64,000 nt of DNA from Actinomycetes bacterium. GTDB taxonomy: Bacteria > Actinomycetota > Actinomycetes > Actinomycetales > Microbacteriaceae. Where the stretch lies: positions 1 through 64,000 of the forward strand of contig JAKPAC010000010.1 of the NCBI GenBank assembly GCA_029779645.1. Reading direction: 5' to 3'. A program made the translations under genes and the position numbers. This document shows, one piece after another, positions 33,046 through 41,143 of this stretch; position 1 is the first letter of the stretch, and every line of letters begins with the position of its first letter. Below the pieces are notes generated by a model. The model did no database searches, had not been told where the DNA came from, and saw only the letters and a list, made by a program, of their open reading frames with translations.

Positions 33046-33477
33046 CTAAGCGCAACCTTCCCCGCCGGGAAGCCATGGGCAAGACTGCCCGAGCGCAGAA
33101 AAATGCCCTCCCGCGGCAGCAGCGGGAGGGCATCTTCGACTCGAACGACTAGGAGCCGATCCTTCGGTCCAGGTGTCCCAGATGGCGTTGCCCAGCGCGG
33201 CCCTCATCGTGTACTTGGAGCGACCCGTCCAGCATGACGTCGCTGCGGCAACGGCTGACATCGCCTTGTCCGCCGATGCGAAAGTCTTCGTCTCGCCCAC
33301 CTTCTTGCCCGCAGCGTCCAGCTTGGTGAGCTGGTACGTCTCCTCGGCCTTGGCAGGGAGGTAGTAGTTGTCGAACGCGGCGCGATCCTCTGCACTGAGG
33401 GCCTCGTACGCCTTCTCTGGGTCCGCCGACGAGTTCAGCTTGCTGAACACCTCGGCGGCGCTGCTGGGCTGGAACAT
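33046..33477 (-). pseudogene. Broken gene, probably the remnant of a secreted protein from a mobile region
   Basis: An open frame of 143 codons starting at an ATG (33477) that sits on a sequence junction. The first about 105 codons look like a real protein (KLNSSADPEKAYEALSAEDR, then AFDNYYLPAKAEETYQL, ending SKYTMRAALGNAIWDTWTEG) with lower GC than the neighbours. No signal peptide or RBS precedes it, so the N-terminus appears lost. After WTEG the frame turns to low-complexity residues and runs through a perfect terminator (33104-33132), suggesting a 3' frameshift; another frame has TAG just before the hairpin. Family not recognised with confidence. Next to tRNA-fMet, a typical integration hot spot. 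Confidence 0.55.
33104..33132 (-). terminator. Rho-independent terminator inside the 3' end of the broken gene
   Basis: On the - strand ATGCCCTCCCGC pairs with GCGGGAGGGCAT and is followed by TTTTTC, a canonical terminator marking the original 3' end of the leftward gene. Confidence 0.85.
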
Positions 33478-33622
33478 TGTGGTCGTGCTGGCGCTCTCTG
33501 CCGCGGCCGGCTACGCATCCTGGCACCTCTTGGAGACGCACGCGATCGCCTTGGGCGGCCGGATCTCGGCGCAGCTGCAGGGCCGGCACCCTGTTCGCCG
33601 AGCGATCGACGTGCCACGATGA
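33476..33622 (+). pseudogene. C-terminal fragment of an acyltransferase-3-like membrane protein
   Basis: From the junction, one frame reads IVVVLALSAAAGYASWHLLE, continuing THAIALGGRIS, and ends at a normal stop. A last hydrophobic helix followed by W-x-x-x-E/x-P-like motifs and a basic end is the pattern at the C-terminus of OafA/acyltransferase-3 proteins. Only about 48 codons remain and there is no start or RBS. I infer that the gene was cut when the adjacent segment (33046-33477) arrived or rearranged. Confidence 0.5.
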
Positions 33623-33626
33623 CCGC

Positions 33627-34409
33627 ATGAGCATCGCGACCTCGGCTGACGGCACCGCGCTCTCGTTCACCGCAACCGGCGACGGGCGCACCGTCGTGAT
33701 CGTGAACGGCGCGCTCTCGACGGCGGCCGACGCGGCGCCGCTGGCCGAGGCACTCGTCGCGGCCGGGCTGCGCGCCGTCACCTGGGATCGCCGCGCGCGC
33801 GGCGCGAGCGGCGATCGCGCCGGCTCCACGCCGGACGACGAGATCGCCGACCTCGGGGCCGTCATCGCCGCGGCCGGCGGCGCCGACGCCGTGCTGGGCC
33901 ACTCCTCGGGTGCGGTGCTCGCGCTGGCTGCGGCATCCCGCGGCGTGCCGACCGGCGCGCTGTTCCTGTCAGAGCCGCCGATCGACTTCGACGGCACCGG
34001 ATTCGGCCCGGAGCTCGCCGAGCGGTTGCAGGGGCTCGTCGACGCCGGCCAGCCGGTCGAGGCCATCGCGAGCTTCCAGCTCGACGCCATCGGCATCCCC
34101 GCCGCCATGGTCGCGGCGGCGCGCGAGCAGGGACAGCTTGCCGCGCTCGCCCCGCTCGCGCAGTCGACGGTGTACGACACCCTCCTCACCCTGCGGATGC
34201 GGCGGCCGTCGGCCGAGATGCTCGACGTGCCGGTGCCGGTCACCGTGCTGCGCGGGGCCCAGACGTTCCCGTTTCTCATCGACTCCTCGGATCGCCTGGC
34301 CGGCGCGCTCCCGGGTGCGCGGCTCGTCATCGTGCCCGAGTCGGTCATGCACCGCCCCGACCCGACGGCGACGGCGCGCGTGGTCGCGGCGGGCCTCCAG
34401 GCTCGCTGA
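33627..34409 (+). CDS. Alpha/beta hydrolase
   Basis: 260 aa, ATG at 33627; a CACGAT hexamer 6 nt upstream and no RBS again suggest a leaderless start. Oxyanion and nucleophile motifs: VVIVNGALSTAADAAPLAEAL, VTWDRRARGASGDRAG and the nucleophile elbow GHSSGA (Ser at about 98), with a likely catalytic His in the final HRPDPTATARVV. Short cap domain. Specific substrate unknown; resembles small esterases of actinobacteria. Confidence 0.85.
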   Translation: MSIATSADGTALSFTATGDGRTVVIVNGALSTAADAAPLAEALVAAGLRAVTWDRRARGASGDRAGSTPDDEIADLGAVIAAAGGADAVLGHSSGAVLALAAASRGVPTGALFLSEPPIDFDGTGFGPELAERLQGLVDAGQPVEAIASFQLDAIGIPAAMVAAAREQGQLAALAPLAQSTVYDTLLTLRMRRPSAEMLDVPVPVTVLRGAQTFPFLIDSSDRLAGALPGARLVIVPESVMHRPDPTATARVVAAGLQAR

Positions 34410-34485
34410 GTATCGTGAGAGCGGGATGCCGCGACACCCGCGGCATCCTTGCCCGCAGCTTCACACCCAGCCCGAGGAGCACCGA

Positions 34486-35157
34486 ATGTCGACCGTCGCC
34501 GAACTGACCGCCGAGCTTGCGGCGCTCGAGAATCCCAAGGCGCGCGCGATCAACGAGCGTCACGGCGATGACCACGGCGTCAACCTCGCGGCGCTGCGCG
34601 CGATCGCGAAGCGCCTGAAGACACAGCACGAGCTTGCGGTCGAGCTGTGGGCCACCGGCGACACGGCGACGCGACTGCTCGCGCTGCTGGTGTGCCGGCC
34701 CAAGGAATTCAGCGCCGACGAGCTCGACGCCATGCTGCGCGAGGCGCGCGCACCCAAGGTGATCGACTGGCTCGTGAACTATGTCGTGAAGAAGGGGCCG
34801 CACGCCGAGGCGCTGCGGCTGCGCTGGAGCGCCGACGCCGAGCCCACGGTCGCCGCGGCCGGATGGGCGCTCACGGCCGACCGGGTCGTGAAGCGCCCAG
34901 ACGGTCTCGACCTGGACGGCCTGCTCGACACCATCGAGGGCGAGATGCAGCAGGCCCCCGATCGACTCCAGTGGGAGATGAACACGACCCTCGCACAGAT
35001 CGGCATCACCCAGCCCGGACTGCGCGCGCGGGCGCTGCACATCGGCGAGAAGCTCGGCGTGCTCAAGGACTATCCCACTCCCCCGAACTGCACCTCGCCG
35101 TACGCGCCGATCTGGATAGGCGAGATCGTGCGGCGGCAGGAGGCGAAGCAGAAGTAG
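34486..35157 (+). CDS. DNA alkylation repair protein, AlkD-like HEAT-repeat family
   Basis: 223 aa, ATG at 34486 with GAGGAG 8 nt upstream. Features of the COG4912 family: NPKARAINERHGDDHGVNLAALRAIAKRLK at the start, helical repeats with LWATGDTATRLLALLVCRPKEF, VIDWLVNYVVKKGPHAEALRLRW and a C-terminal NTTLAQIGITQPGLRARALHIGEKLG followed by DYPTPPNCTSPYAPIWI. AlkD-type glycosylases excise bulky or charged alkylated bases; this is the shorter branch whose activity is less proven. Ends at a shared terminator opposite the UPF0182 gene. Confidence 0.85.
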   Translation: MSTVAELTAELAALENPKARAINERHGDDHGVNLAALRAIAKRLKTQHELAVELWATGDTATRLLALLVCRPKEFSADELDAMLREARAPKVIDWLVNYVVKKGPHAEALRLRWSADAEPTVAAAGWALTADRVVKRPDGLDLDGLLDTIEGEMQQAPDRLQWEMNTTLAQIGITQPGLRARALHIGEKLGVLKDYPTPPNCTSPYAPIWIGEIVRRQEAKQK

Positions 35158-35232
35158 GCCGGGCGGCGCAACCGCAGCCATGCAGCCGCACCCGGCGGCC
35201 GCACCAGGCGGGCAGCCCCACCGCGAACGCGC

Positions 35233-35267
35233 GAGGCGCGGGACACACACCGTGGCTCCCGCGCCTC
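35233..35267. terminator. Bidirectional hairpin between convergent genes
   Basis: GAGGCGCGGGA pairs with TCCCGCGCCTC, extended by imperfect CGCG pairs, located between the AlkD-like stop and the UPF0182 stop; suits both directions. Confidence 0.65.
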
Positions 35268-35286
35268 TCGCGTTGTCGCGCCTCGG

Positions 35287-38190
35287 CTACTCGCCGTTCA
35301 GCGCCAGCAGCTTCTCGACCGCCTTCGTGAGTCGGGCGTCCGCCTCGCCGAAGGCGGCGAAGTCGCCGGCCTTCAGTGCGGCGTCACGGTCGGCCATCGC
35401 CACGCGCGCCTCCTCGAGGGCGACCGACATCGCGTCGCCCGAGACGGGCGGGCCGGGCGAGGGCTGGGGCGCCGGCGTCTCGCCGGGCTCGGTGGGCGGC
35501 GCGACCGGGCTGACCCCGCCGTCGCCGGCGCTCGCCCCGGAGTCGCCGCCGAACAGCGAGTCGAGCGCCTCGTCGAGCGTGTCTTCGAAGGCGATCTTCT
35601 CGCCGAATGCGACCAGCACCTTGCGCAGCGCCGGGAACGAGGTCTCGCCCGAGGACTGCACGAACACGGGCTGCACGTAGAGCAGGCCGCCGCCGACCGG
35701 CAGGGTCAGCAGGTTGCCGTTGAGCACCTGCGTCTGGCCCTGCTTCAGCAGGTTGATCTGCGACGAGACATTCTGGTCAGAGTTGAACGTGTTCTGCACC
35801 TGACCGGGACCGGGCACGGTGGGGTCGGCGTCCAGCGCCAGCATGCGCAGCTTGCCGTAGTCCTCGCTCTTCACGCCGGCAGTGCTGCCTGCGTTGGAGT
35901 CGACGGCCAGGTAGCCGGTCAGCACGTTTCGCGTTTCGGTGCCGCTCGCGGCAGGGATGAACGAGCTGAACATCGAGAACGTCGGCGTCTCCTGGCCCGG
36001 CATCTGCATGGTCAGGTAGTACGGCGGCTGCAGCTCGGTCTTGATCTGCGGGTCCGGCGGCGTCACCCAGCGGTTGTCGCTCTGGTAGAACGACTGCGCG
36101 TCGGTGACGTGGTACTCGCCGAGGATCGAGCGCTGCACCTTGAACAGGTCGGTCGGGTAGCGCACGTGGCTCATGAGGTCTGCCGACATCTCGCTGATCG
36201 GCTCGAGCGTGGTCGGATAGACCTTCTGCCAGGCCTCGAGCACCGGGTCGTTCTCATCCCACGCGTACAGCGTGACCGAGCCGTCGTACGCGTCGACGGT
36301 GGCCTTCACCGAGTTGCGGATGTAGTTGATGTTGTCGACCGCGATGCGGGGGGTGACGTTCGTCGAGTCGGCGATCGCGCGCTGGAGGCTGACGGTGTTC
36401 GAGTACGGGTACGACGCCGAGGTGGTGTATCCGTCGACGATCCACACGATGCGGCCGTCGACGACGCTCGGGTACGGGTCGTTGTCGAGCGTGAGGTAGG
36501 GCGCCGCCTTCTGCACGCGCAGCTTCGGGTCGCGGTCGTAGAGAATCTGCGACTCGTCGTTGACGTACTCGGAGAGCAGGATGTCGGTCGACTGGAACTT
36601 CAGCGAATACAGCAGCCGCGGGAACATGCTGCCGATGCGCGGGCCGCCGTCGCCGTCGAAGGTGGTCTTCGTCTCGCTCGACCCCTCCTCGCCGCGCGGG
36701 TAGTCCATCTCGAGCGGCGTCGAGCCCTCGGGCGCGCCGACGATGGAGTACAGCGGCGAGTTCTCGCCGAAGTACACACGCGGCTCGAACTTGCCAGTGT
36801 CGCTCAGCGTGCCGCTCGTGGGGATGTTGCCCTCGAGGTACAGCGGGTAGCCGTCGCTCGAGCGCTGGTTGCCGTATGCGGCCACGAGGCCGTAGCCGTG
36901 CGTGTAGACGACGGCGGTGTTCTGCCAGGTGGCCGAGCTCAGGCCGCGCTGGTTCAGCTCGCGGACCGAGACGAGGGTGTCCTGCACCTCGCCGTCGAGC
37001 TCGTAGCGATCGACGTCGAGGGTGTCTGCGAACGCGTAGTACGGGCGCACCTGCTGCTGCTGGCGCACCGTGGGCGGGATGATCGCCGGGTCCATGATGC
37101 GGATGTTGGCGGTGGTCTCGGCGTCGTTGCGCAGGGTGCCCGCGTTGGTGTCGACGACCGGCGTGAACGGCTCCTTCGTCATCTCGGCCACGCCGTATGC
37201 CTCGCGCGTCGCGTCGATGTTGCGCTGGATGTACTGCTGCTCGTAGGCGAACTCGTTCGGGCGCACCTGGAAGGTCTGCACGATGTAGGGGTAGCCGACG
37301 CCGACCACGACCGCCGAGATGACGAGCAGCGCCGTGCCGATGAGCGGGAAGCGCCAGCGGCCGATGACGGCGGTGACGAAGAACAGGATGGCGACGATCG
37401 CGGCGATGGCGGCGAGGATCGCCTGGCCCGGAATCACGGCGTTCGCGCCGGTGTACGTGGCGCCGGTCATGCTCTCGCCGGTCTGCACCAGGGTCAGGTA
37501 GCGGTCGAGCCACAGGCTCACCGCCTGCACGACGAGGTAGAGGCCGGCGATGATCGCGAGCTGGATCCGGGCCGACTTCGAGATGCGCAGCTCGCGCTGA
37601 CCGGCGCGCACTGCGCCGTAGAGGTATGCGACGACCGCCGTCACCAGCAGGCAGACGATCAGCACCGCCGAGGCGAAGCCGAGTGCCGAGCTGTAGAACG
37701 GCAGGGCGAACATGTAGAACCCGGTGTCGAGCCCGAACTGGGGGTCGACCACGTCGGTCGAGACGCCGTTGAACCACAGCCACGTCGTCTCCCACGTCGA
37801 GGAGGCCGCGAAGCCGGCGAAGAAGCCGAAGAACACCGGGATGCCCCACATCGCGAGGCGACGCAGCGGCTCGATCGCCTCCTGGTAGCGGCCCAGCTGC
37901 GAGCTGAGGCGCGCGTAGACGGGCCGCGTGCGGTAGGCCAGCTGGATCGACAGCCACACCGGCAGCGCCATCGCGACGAACCCGACCAGGAACATCACGA
38001 TGCGCGCGATCCACTGCGTGAGCAGCACCTCCTCGAACCCGAGCTGGTCGAACCAGAGGAAGTCGGTGAGCAGGTTGGCCGCGAAGAAGAACGCAACGAG
38101 GAGCGCCGCGAGAATCCCGAGCGAGATGGCCAGAACCTTTCGGGTGCGAGATTCAGGCTGCGGCCGGGGCGGTGTCGTCGTCGTGGTCAC
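35287..38190 (-). CDS. UPF0182 family large membrane protein
   Basis: 967 aa, GTG at 38190 (leaderless, TAAGAT 6 nt upstream). Seven N-terminal helices lie within about residues 20-335 (for example VLAISLGILAALLVAFFFAANLL). A large extracytoplasmic region follows with family landmarks SSATWQNTAVVYTHGYGLVAAYG, YFGENSPLYSIVGAPEG, RIGSMFPRLLYSLKFQSTDILLSEYVNDESQILYDRDP and VDGRIVWIVDGYTTSASYPYS. The C-terminus carries a Pro/Gly linker and an acidic helix. Function is unknown; as I recall, it is the orthologue of M. tuberculosis Rv3193c, next to the PDZ-Lon protein there as here. Confidence 0.95.
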   Translation of the reverse strand: MTTTTTPPRPQPESRTRKVLAISLGILAALLVAFFFAANLLTDFLWFDQLGFEEVLLTQWIARIVMFLVGFVAMALPVWLSIQLAYRTRPVYARLSSQLGRYQEAIEPLRRLAMWGIPVFFGFFAGFAASSTWETTWLWFNGVSTDVVDPQFGLDTGFYMFALPFYSSALGFASAVLIVCLLVTAVVAYLYGAVRAGQRELRISKSARIQLAIIAGLYLVVQAVSLWLDRYLTLVQTGESMTGATYTGANAVIPGQAILAAIAAIVAILFFVTAVIGRWRFPLIGTALLVISAVVVGVGYPYIVQTFQVRPNEFAYEQQYIQRNIDATREAYGVAEMTKEPFTPVVDTNAGTLRNDAETTANIRIMDPAIIPPTVRQQQQVRPYYAFADTLDVDRYELDGEVQDTLVSVRELNQRGLSSATWQNTAVVYTHGYGLVAAYGNQRSSDGYPLYLEGNIPTSGTLSDTGKFEPRVYFGENSPLYSIVGAPEGSTPLEMDYPRGEEGSSETKTTFDGDGGPRIGSMFPRLLYSLKFQSTDILLSEYVNDESQILYDRDPKLRVQKAAPYLTLDNDPYPSVVDGRIVWIVDGYTTSASYPYSNTVSLQRAIADSTNVTPRIAVDNINYIRNSVKATVDAYDGSVTLYAWDENDPVLEAWQKVYPTTLEPISEMSADLMSHVRYPTDLFKVQRSILGEYHVTDAQSFYQSDNRWVTPPDPQIKTELQPPYYLTMQMPGQETPTFSMFSSFIPAASGTETRNVLTGYLAVDSNAGSTAGVKSEDYGKLRMLALDADPTVPGPGQVQNTFNSDQNVSSQINLLKQGQTQVLNGNLLTLPVGGGLLYVQPVFVQSSGETSFPALRKVLVAFGEKIAFEDTLDEALDSLFGGDSGASAGDGGVSPVAPPTEPGETPAPQPSPGPPVSGDAMSVALEEARVAMADRDAALKAGDFAAFGEADARLTKAVEKLLALNGE

Positions 38191-38196
38191 TCGACC

Positions 38197-38202
38197 ATCT
38201 TA
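38197..38202 (-). promoter_or_regulatory. -10 hexamer (TAAGAT) of the UPF0182 gene
   Basis: GGTCGA (6 nt) separates it from the GTG on the - strand. A CTATCCACA 9-mer overlaps the -35 region (38216-38224). Confidence 0.55.
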
Positions 38203-38215
38203 GGCGGGCGCTGTC

Positions 38216-38224
38216 TGTGGATAG
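38216..38224 (-). promoter_or_regulatory. DnaA-box-like 9-mer CTATCCACA
   Basis: One base from TTATCCACA, placed where the -35 of the UPF0182 promoter would lie. Similar 9-mers occur at 4027 and 41098. Confidence 0.25.
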
Positions 38225-38258
38225 CCTCAGCGTTCGGCCGCGCGCCCGCGCGCTCTGC

Positions 38259-39422
38259 TCAGCGTGCGAGCACGGTCTCGCAGCTCGCGAGCGCGTCGAT
38301 GTCGCCCTCGCCGCGCAGCGCCGCCAGCGCCTCGAGCGAGGCGTCGAGATTGTCGACGGCGATCACCCGCAGGCCATCGGGCACGTGGCCGACCACCTCG
38401 GCGCAGTTCGTGACCGGCGCGAGGAAGAACTCGGCGCCCGCGTCGCGCGCGCCGAACAGCTTCTGTCGGATGCCGCCGATCGGCCCGATCGTGCCGTCGG
38501 CGCGGATCGTTCCCGTGCCCGCGACCTGCTCGCCCCCGTTGAGCTCGCCCGGGGTCAGCATGTCGATGATGCCGAGCGCGAACATCTGACCGGCGCTCGG
38601 TCCGCCGACGTTGTCGAGCTGAATGGTGACGTCGATCGGGAAGTCGTAGTCGTGCGTGATCCCCACGCCCAGGCGCCAGCTGCCCTCCGGCGAGGCCGCG
38701 TCGACGACCCAGGTCGGGGTCACCTCGACCTCGTGCTGCACGCCGCCGCGATCGACGACGAGGCGCAGCGGCGCGCCCGCACCCTCCTGGATGCGCTCGC
38801 GCAGGCGATCGTTGGAGTCGATCGCCTCGCCGTCGACCTCGCGGATCACGTCATCCACCTCGAGACGACCGGCCGAGGGTGAGGCATCCGCGATGCTCAC
38901 CACGCGCACCTGCGTGCCGATGTCGTAGCCGAGGGCCAGCAGCGCCGCGGCGATGCCCTCCTGCTGCGAGTTGATCATGTCGACCGCGTTGGCCTCCTCG
39001 CGCTCCTCGAGCGTCTGCTCGGGCGGGAACACGGCGTCCACCGGCACGATCGCCCGCGACGGGTCGAACCACGAGAGCACCAGCTCGAACCAGTTCGGCA
39101 TGTGCTCGCGGTTGCCGCGCACCTGCACCGTGGTCAGGTCGAGCGTGCCCGCCGTGGGGAAGGTCTCGGCGCCGGCCACCGTGATCAGGGGAAGCTCCCC
39201 GCCGTCTTTGGTGGGCACCGTGCCGAGCGTGTCGTACACCGGGCCGGGCTGCTGGATGACGGAGCCCGACGGCAGGAACGACATGGCCAGCAGCGCCAGC
39301 AGCGCGATGACGATCGCGGTGCTGCCGAGTCGCATGCCCCGCCGGCGCCGCGCTGGGGGCCGCGCCGGGCCCGGGTTCGGAAACAGTGGGGCGTCGCTGC
39401 CGTTGTCGAGAAGCGCCACGAC
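38259..39422 (-). CDS. PDZ-domain, Lon-like (S16) membrane protease
   Basis: 387 aa from GTG 39422, with AAAGG 7 nt upstream; an upstream in-frame ATG would add an unlikely basic leader. One membrane helix (LGSTAIVIALLALLAMSFLP, about residues 31-50) precedes an extracytoplasmic region, then a PDZ domain (about 190-265) and a Lon proteolytic domain with Ser in NVGGPSAGQMFALGI and Lys in IGGIRQKLFGARDAG, the Ser-Lys dyad. There is no AAA+ domain. Matches the actinobacterial family of M. tuberculosis Rv3194c as I recall. It lies next to UPF0182 and is divergent from the DUF2342 gene. Confidence 0.92.
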   Translation of the reverse strand, partial: VVALLDNGSDAPLFPNPGPARPPARRRRGMRLGSTAIVIALLALLAMSFLPSGSVIQQPGPVYDTLGTVPTKDGGELPLITVAGAETFPTAGTLDLTTVQVRGNREHMPNWFELVLSWFDPSRAIVPVDAVFPPEQTLEEREEANAVDMINSQQEGIAAALLALGYDIGTQVRVVSIADASPSAGRLEVDDVIREVDGEAIDSNDRLRERIQEGAGAPLRLVVDRGGVQHEVEVTPTWVVDAASPEGSWRLGVGITHDYDFPIDVTIQLDNVGGPSAGQMFALGIIDMLTPGELNGGEQVAGTGTIRADGTIGPIGGIRQKLFGARDAGAEFFLAPVTNCAEVVGHVPDGLRVIAVDNLDASLEALAALRGEGDIDALASCETVLAR

Positions 39423-39577
39423 GCCGCCTTTCAGTTCATCGAATCGGTGTGTCGGCCCGCCCTGCGCGGTCGCCGTTCGCAATCGGCTTAAGGCGCGGGA
39501 CCGTCTGGCAGCAATCCTGCAGGCCGCTGCCATTAGCGTAGAGGGCACGAGCGGCAAGACCCTGGGAGGCGGCTGAC

Positions 39578-41032
39578 GTGAACGACGACGACAAGAGTCC
39601 TGAGGAACGAATCCAGGAGCTCCTGCGGCAGCTCTTGAGTGGGGATGCCGGCGCCCTGGCCGGCCTCCAGGGCATCCCTGGCATCGACCCGGAGCAGCTC
39701 GCGGCGCTCTCGGGCATGAACATCGACCCCGCGATGCTGGGCGAGCTCATGCAGCAGCTGCAGCGTGCCTTCTCCTCGAGCGGCGAGGGCTTCTCATGGG
39801 AGCTCACCAAGACGCAGGCGCTGCGCATCGCCTCCGAGGGCGGGCTGAGCGTGAGCGACGAGCAGCGCGCCGAGCTCGACGCCGCGCTCAACGTCGCGGG
39901 GCTCTGGCTCGGCGAGGCCACGACCATCTCGGAGCTCGCGAGCGACCCGATCGTCGCGAGCCGCGCCGAGTGGGTCGAGGCGACGCTGCCCGTGTGGGCG
40001 GAGGTCGCCGAGCCGGTCGCGACGAGCATCGCCGACGCGCTCACCGCCTCGCTCCAGGAGCAGCTGCCCGAAGAGATGCAGGGCATGGCGCAGGGCGCCG
40101 GGCGCATGATGCGCGGCCTCGGCGGCTCGCTCTTCGCGACGCAGCTCGGCTTCGTCGTCGGCCAGCTCTCGCGCGAGGTCGTCTCGGGCGGCGATGTCGG
40201 CATCCCGCTGATGCCGACCGGGACCGCGGCGGTGCTCCCCCAGAACCTCGCCGACTTCGGCGCCGGGCTCGAGATCCCGGTCGACCAGATCGCCCTGTTC
40301 ATCGCGGCGCGCGAGCTCGCCCACGCGCGCCTCTTCCGGCACGCGAAGTGGCTCCGGCTGCACGTGATCTCGTCGATCACCGAGTTCGCTCGCGGCATCC
40401 AGATCGACACCGACGCCCTCGAGGACCTCGCCAGCCGCTTCGATCCCTCGCAGCCCGAGGAGCTGCGCGCCGCGCTCGAGAGCGGCGCCCTGCTGCCCAG
40501 CCGCACCGAGGCGCAGGAGGCGACGCTCGCGCGCCTCGAGAGCATGCTCGCGACGATCGAGGGCTGGGTCGACGTGGTGACCGCCGACGCGACCGCGCGC
40601 CTGCCGAAGTCGGACGCGATCGCCGAGGTCGTGCGCCGGCGCCGCGCCGCGGGCGGACCGGCCGAGCAGGCCTTCTCGTCGCTCGTCGGCCTCCAGCTGC
40701 GCCCCCGGCGCCTGCGTGAGGCCGCGGCGATGTGGCGCGCGATCACGGACGCCGTGGGCGTCGAGGCGCGCGACACGCTCTGGGACTACCCGGACCTGAT
40801 GCCGAGCTCGGAAGACATCGACGACCCGAGCCGCATCATCGCGAGCCTGGAGGCGCGGCTTCGTGGCGACGCGCCCGTCGCCGATGAGATCGACGACGCG
40901 ATCGCGCGCCTCCTGGCGGGCGAGGATGAGCGCCCGCGCGAGGGCGACGGCGGCGTCGAGGAGCCCGGCGCTGGTGCGGACGACACCGGCGACGGTGGCC
41001 CCGACGGGCCCCACCCCGAGCCGACCGTGTAG
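39578..41032 (+). CDS. Zinc-dependent metalloprotease-like protein (DUF2342)
   Basis: 484 aa, GTG at 39578 with GGGAGG about 10 nt upstream. A Gly/Leu-rich start (LLRQLLSGDAGALAGLQGIPG) precedes a helical domain with MMRGLGGSLFATQLGFVVGQLSREVVSGGDVGIPL and the family segment QIALFIAARELAHARLFRHAKWL, where the predicted zinc-binding residues lie. The later part has RRRRAAGGPAEQAFSSLVGLQLRPRRLREAA and W-DYPDLMPSSEDIDDP. The family is named a zinc metalloprotease from sequence and lacks a proven substrate. As I recall, orthologue of Rv3195, conserved beside the PDZ-Lon gene. Confidence 0.9.
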   Translation: MNDDDKSPEERIQELLRQLLSGDAGALAGLQGIPGIDPEQLAALSGMNIDPAMLGELMQQLQRAFSSSGEGFSWELTKTQALRIASEGGLSVSDEQRAELDAALNVAGLWLGEATTISELASDPIVASRAEWVEATLPVWAEVAEPVATSIADALTASLQEQLPEEMQGMAQGAGRMMRGLGGSLFATQLGFVVGQLSREVVSGGDVGIPLMPTGTAAVLPQNLADFGAGLEIPVDQIALFIAARELAHARLFRHAKWLRLHVISSITEFARGIQIDTDALEDLASRFDPSQPEELRAALESGALLPSRTEAQEATLARLESMLATIEGWVDVVTADATARLPKSDAIAEVVRRRRAAGGPAEQAFSSLVGLQLRPRRLREAAAMWRAITDAVGVEARDTLWDYPDLMPSSEDIDDPSRIIASLEARLRGDAPVADEIDDAIARLLAGEDERPREGDGGVEEPGAGADDTGDGGPDGPHPEPTV

Positions 41033-41097
41033 CGCGCGGCGGGCGCGCCCACTCGTCGTCCACAGGCGCACGCGCGCCTCCGCCCGGGGGCACTGGC

Positions 41098-41106
41098 TGT
41101 GGATAG
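41098..41106 (-). promoter_or_regulatory. DnaA-box-like 9-mer CTATCCACA upstream of the cyclodehydratase-like gene
   Basis: TGTGGATAG on the + strand, 26 nt before the CAGACT -10-like hexamer (41132-41137) of the next gene; a weaker TCGTCCACA lies at 41056-41064. Confidence 0.25.
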
Positions 41107-41143
41107 CCGACCGCGCCCGACCGGCGGGCCGCAGACTCGCTGC

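Noticed and set aside
35287..38190. + strand frame of 826 codons opposite UPF0182
   Set aside because: Shadow; the - strand product has strong family motifs and seven membrane helices.
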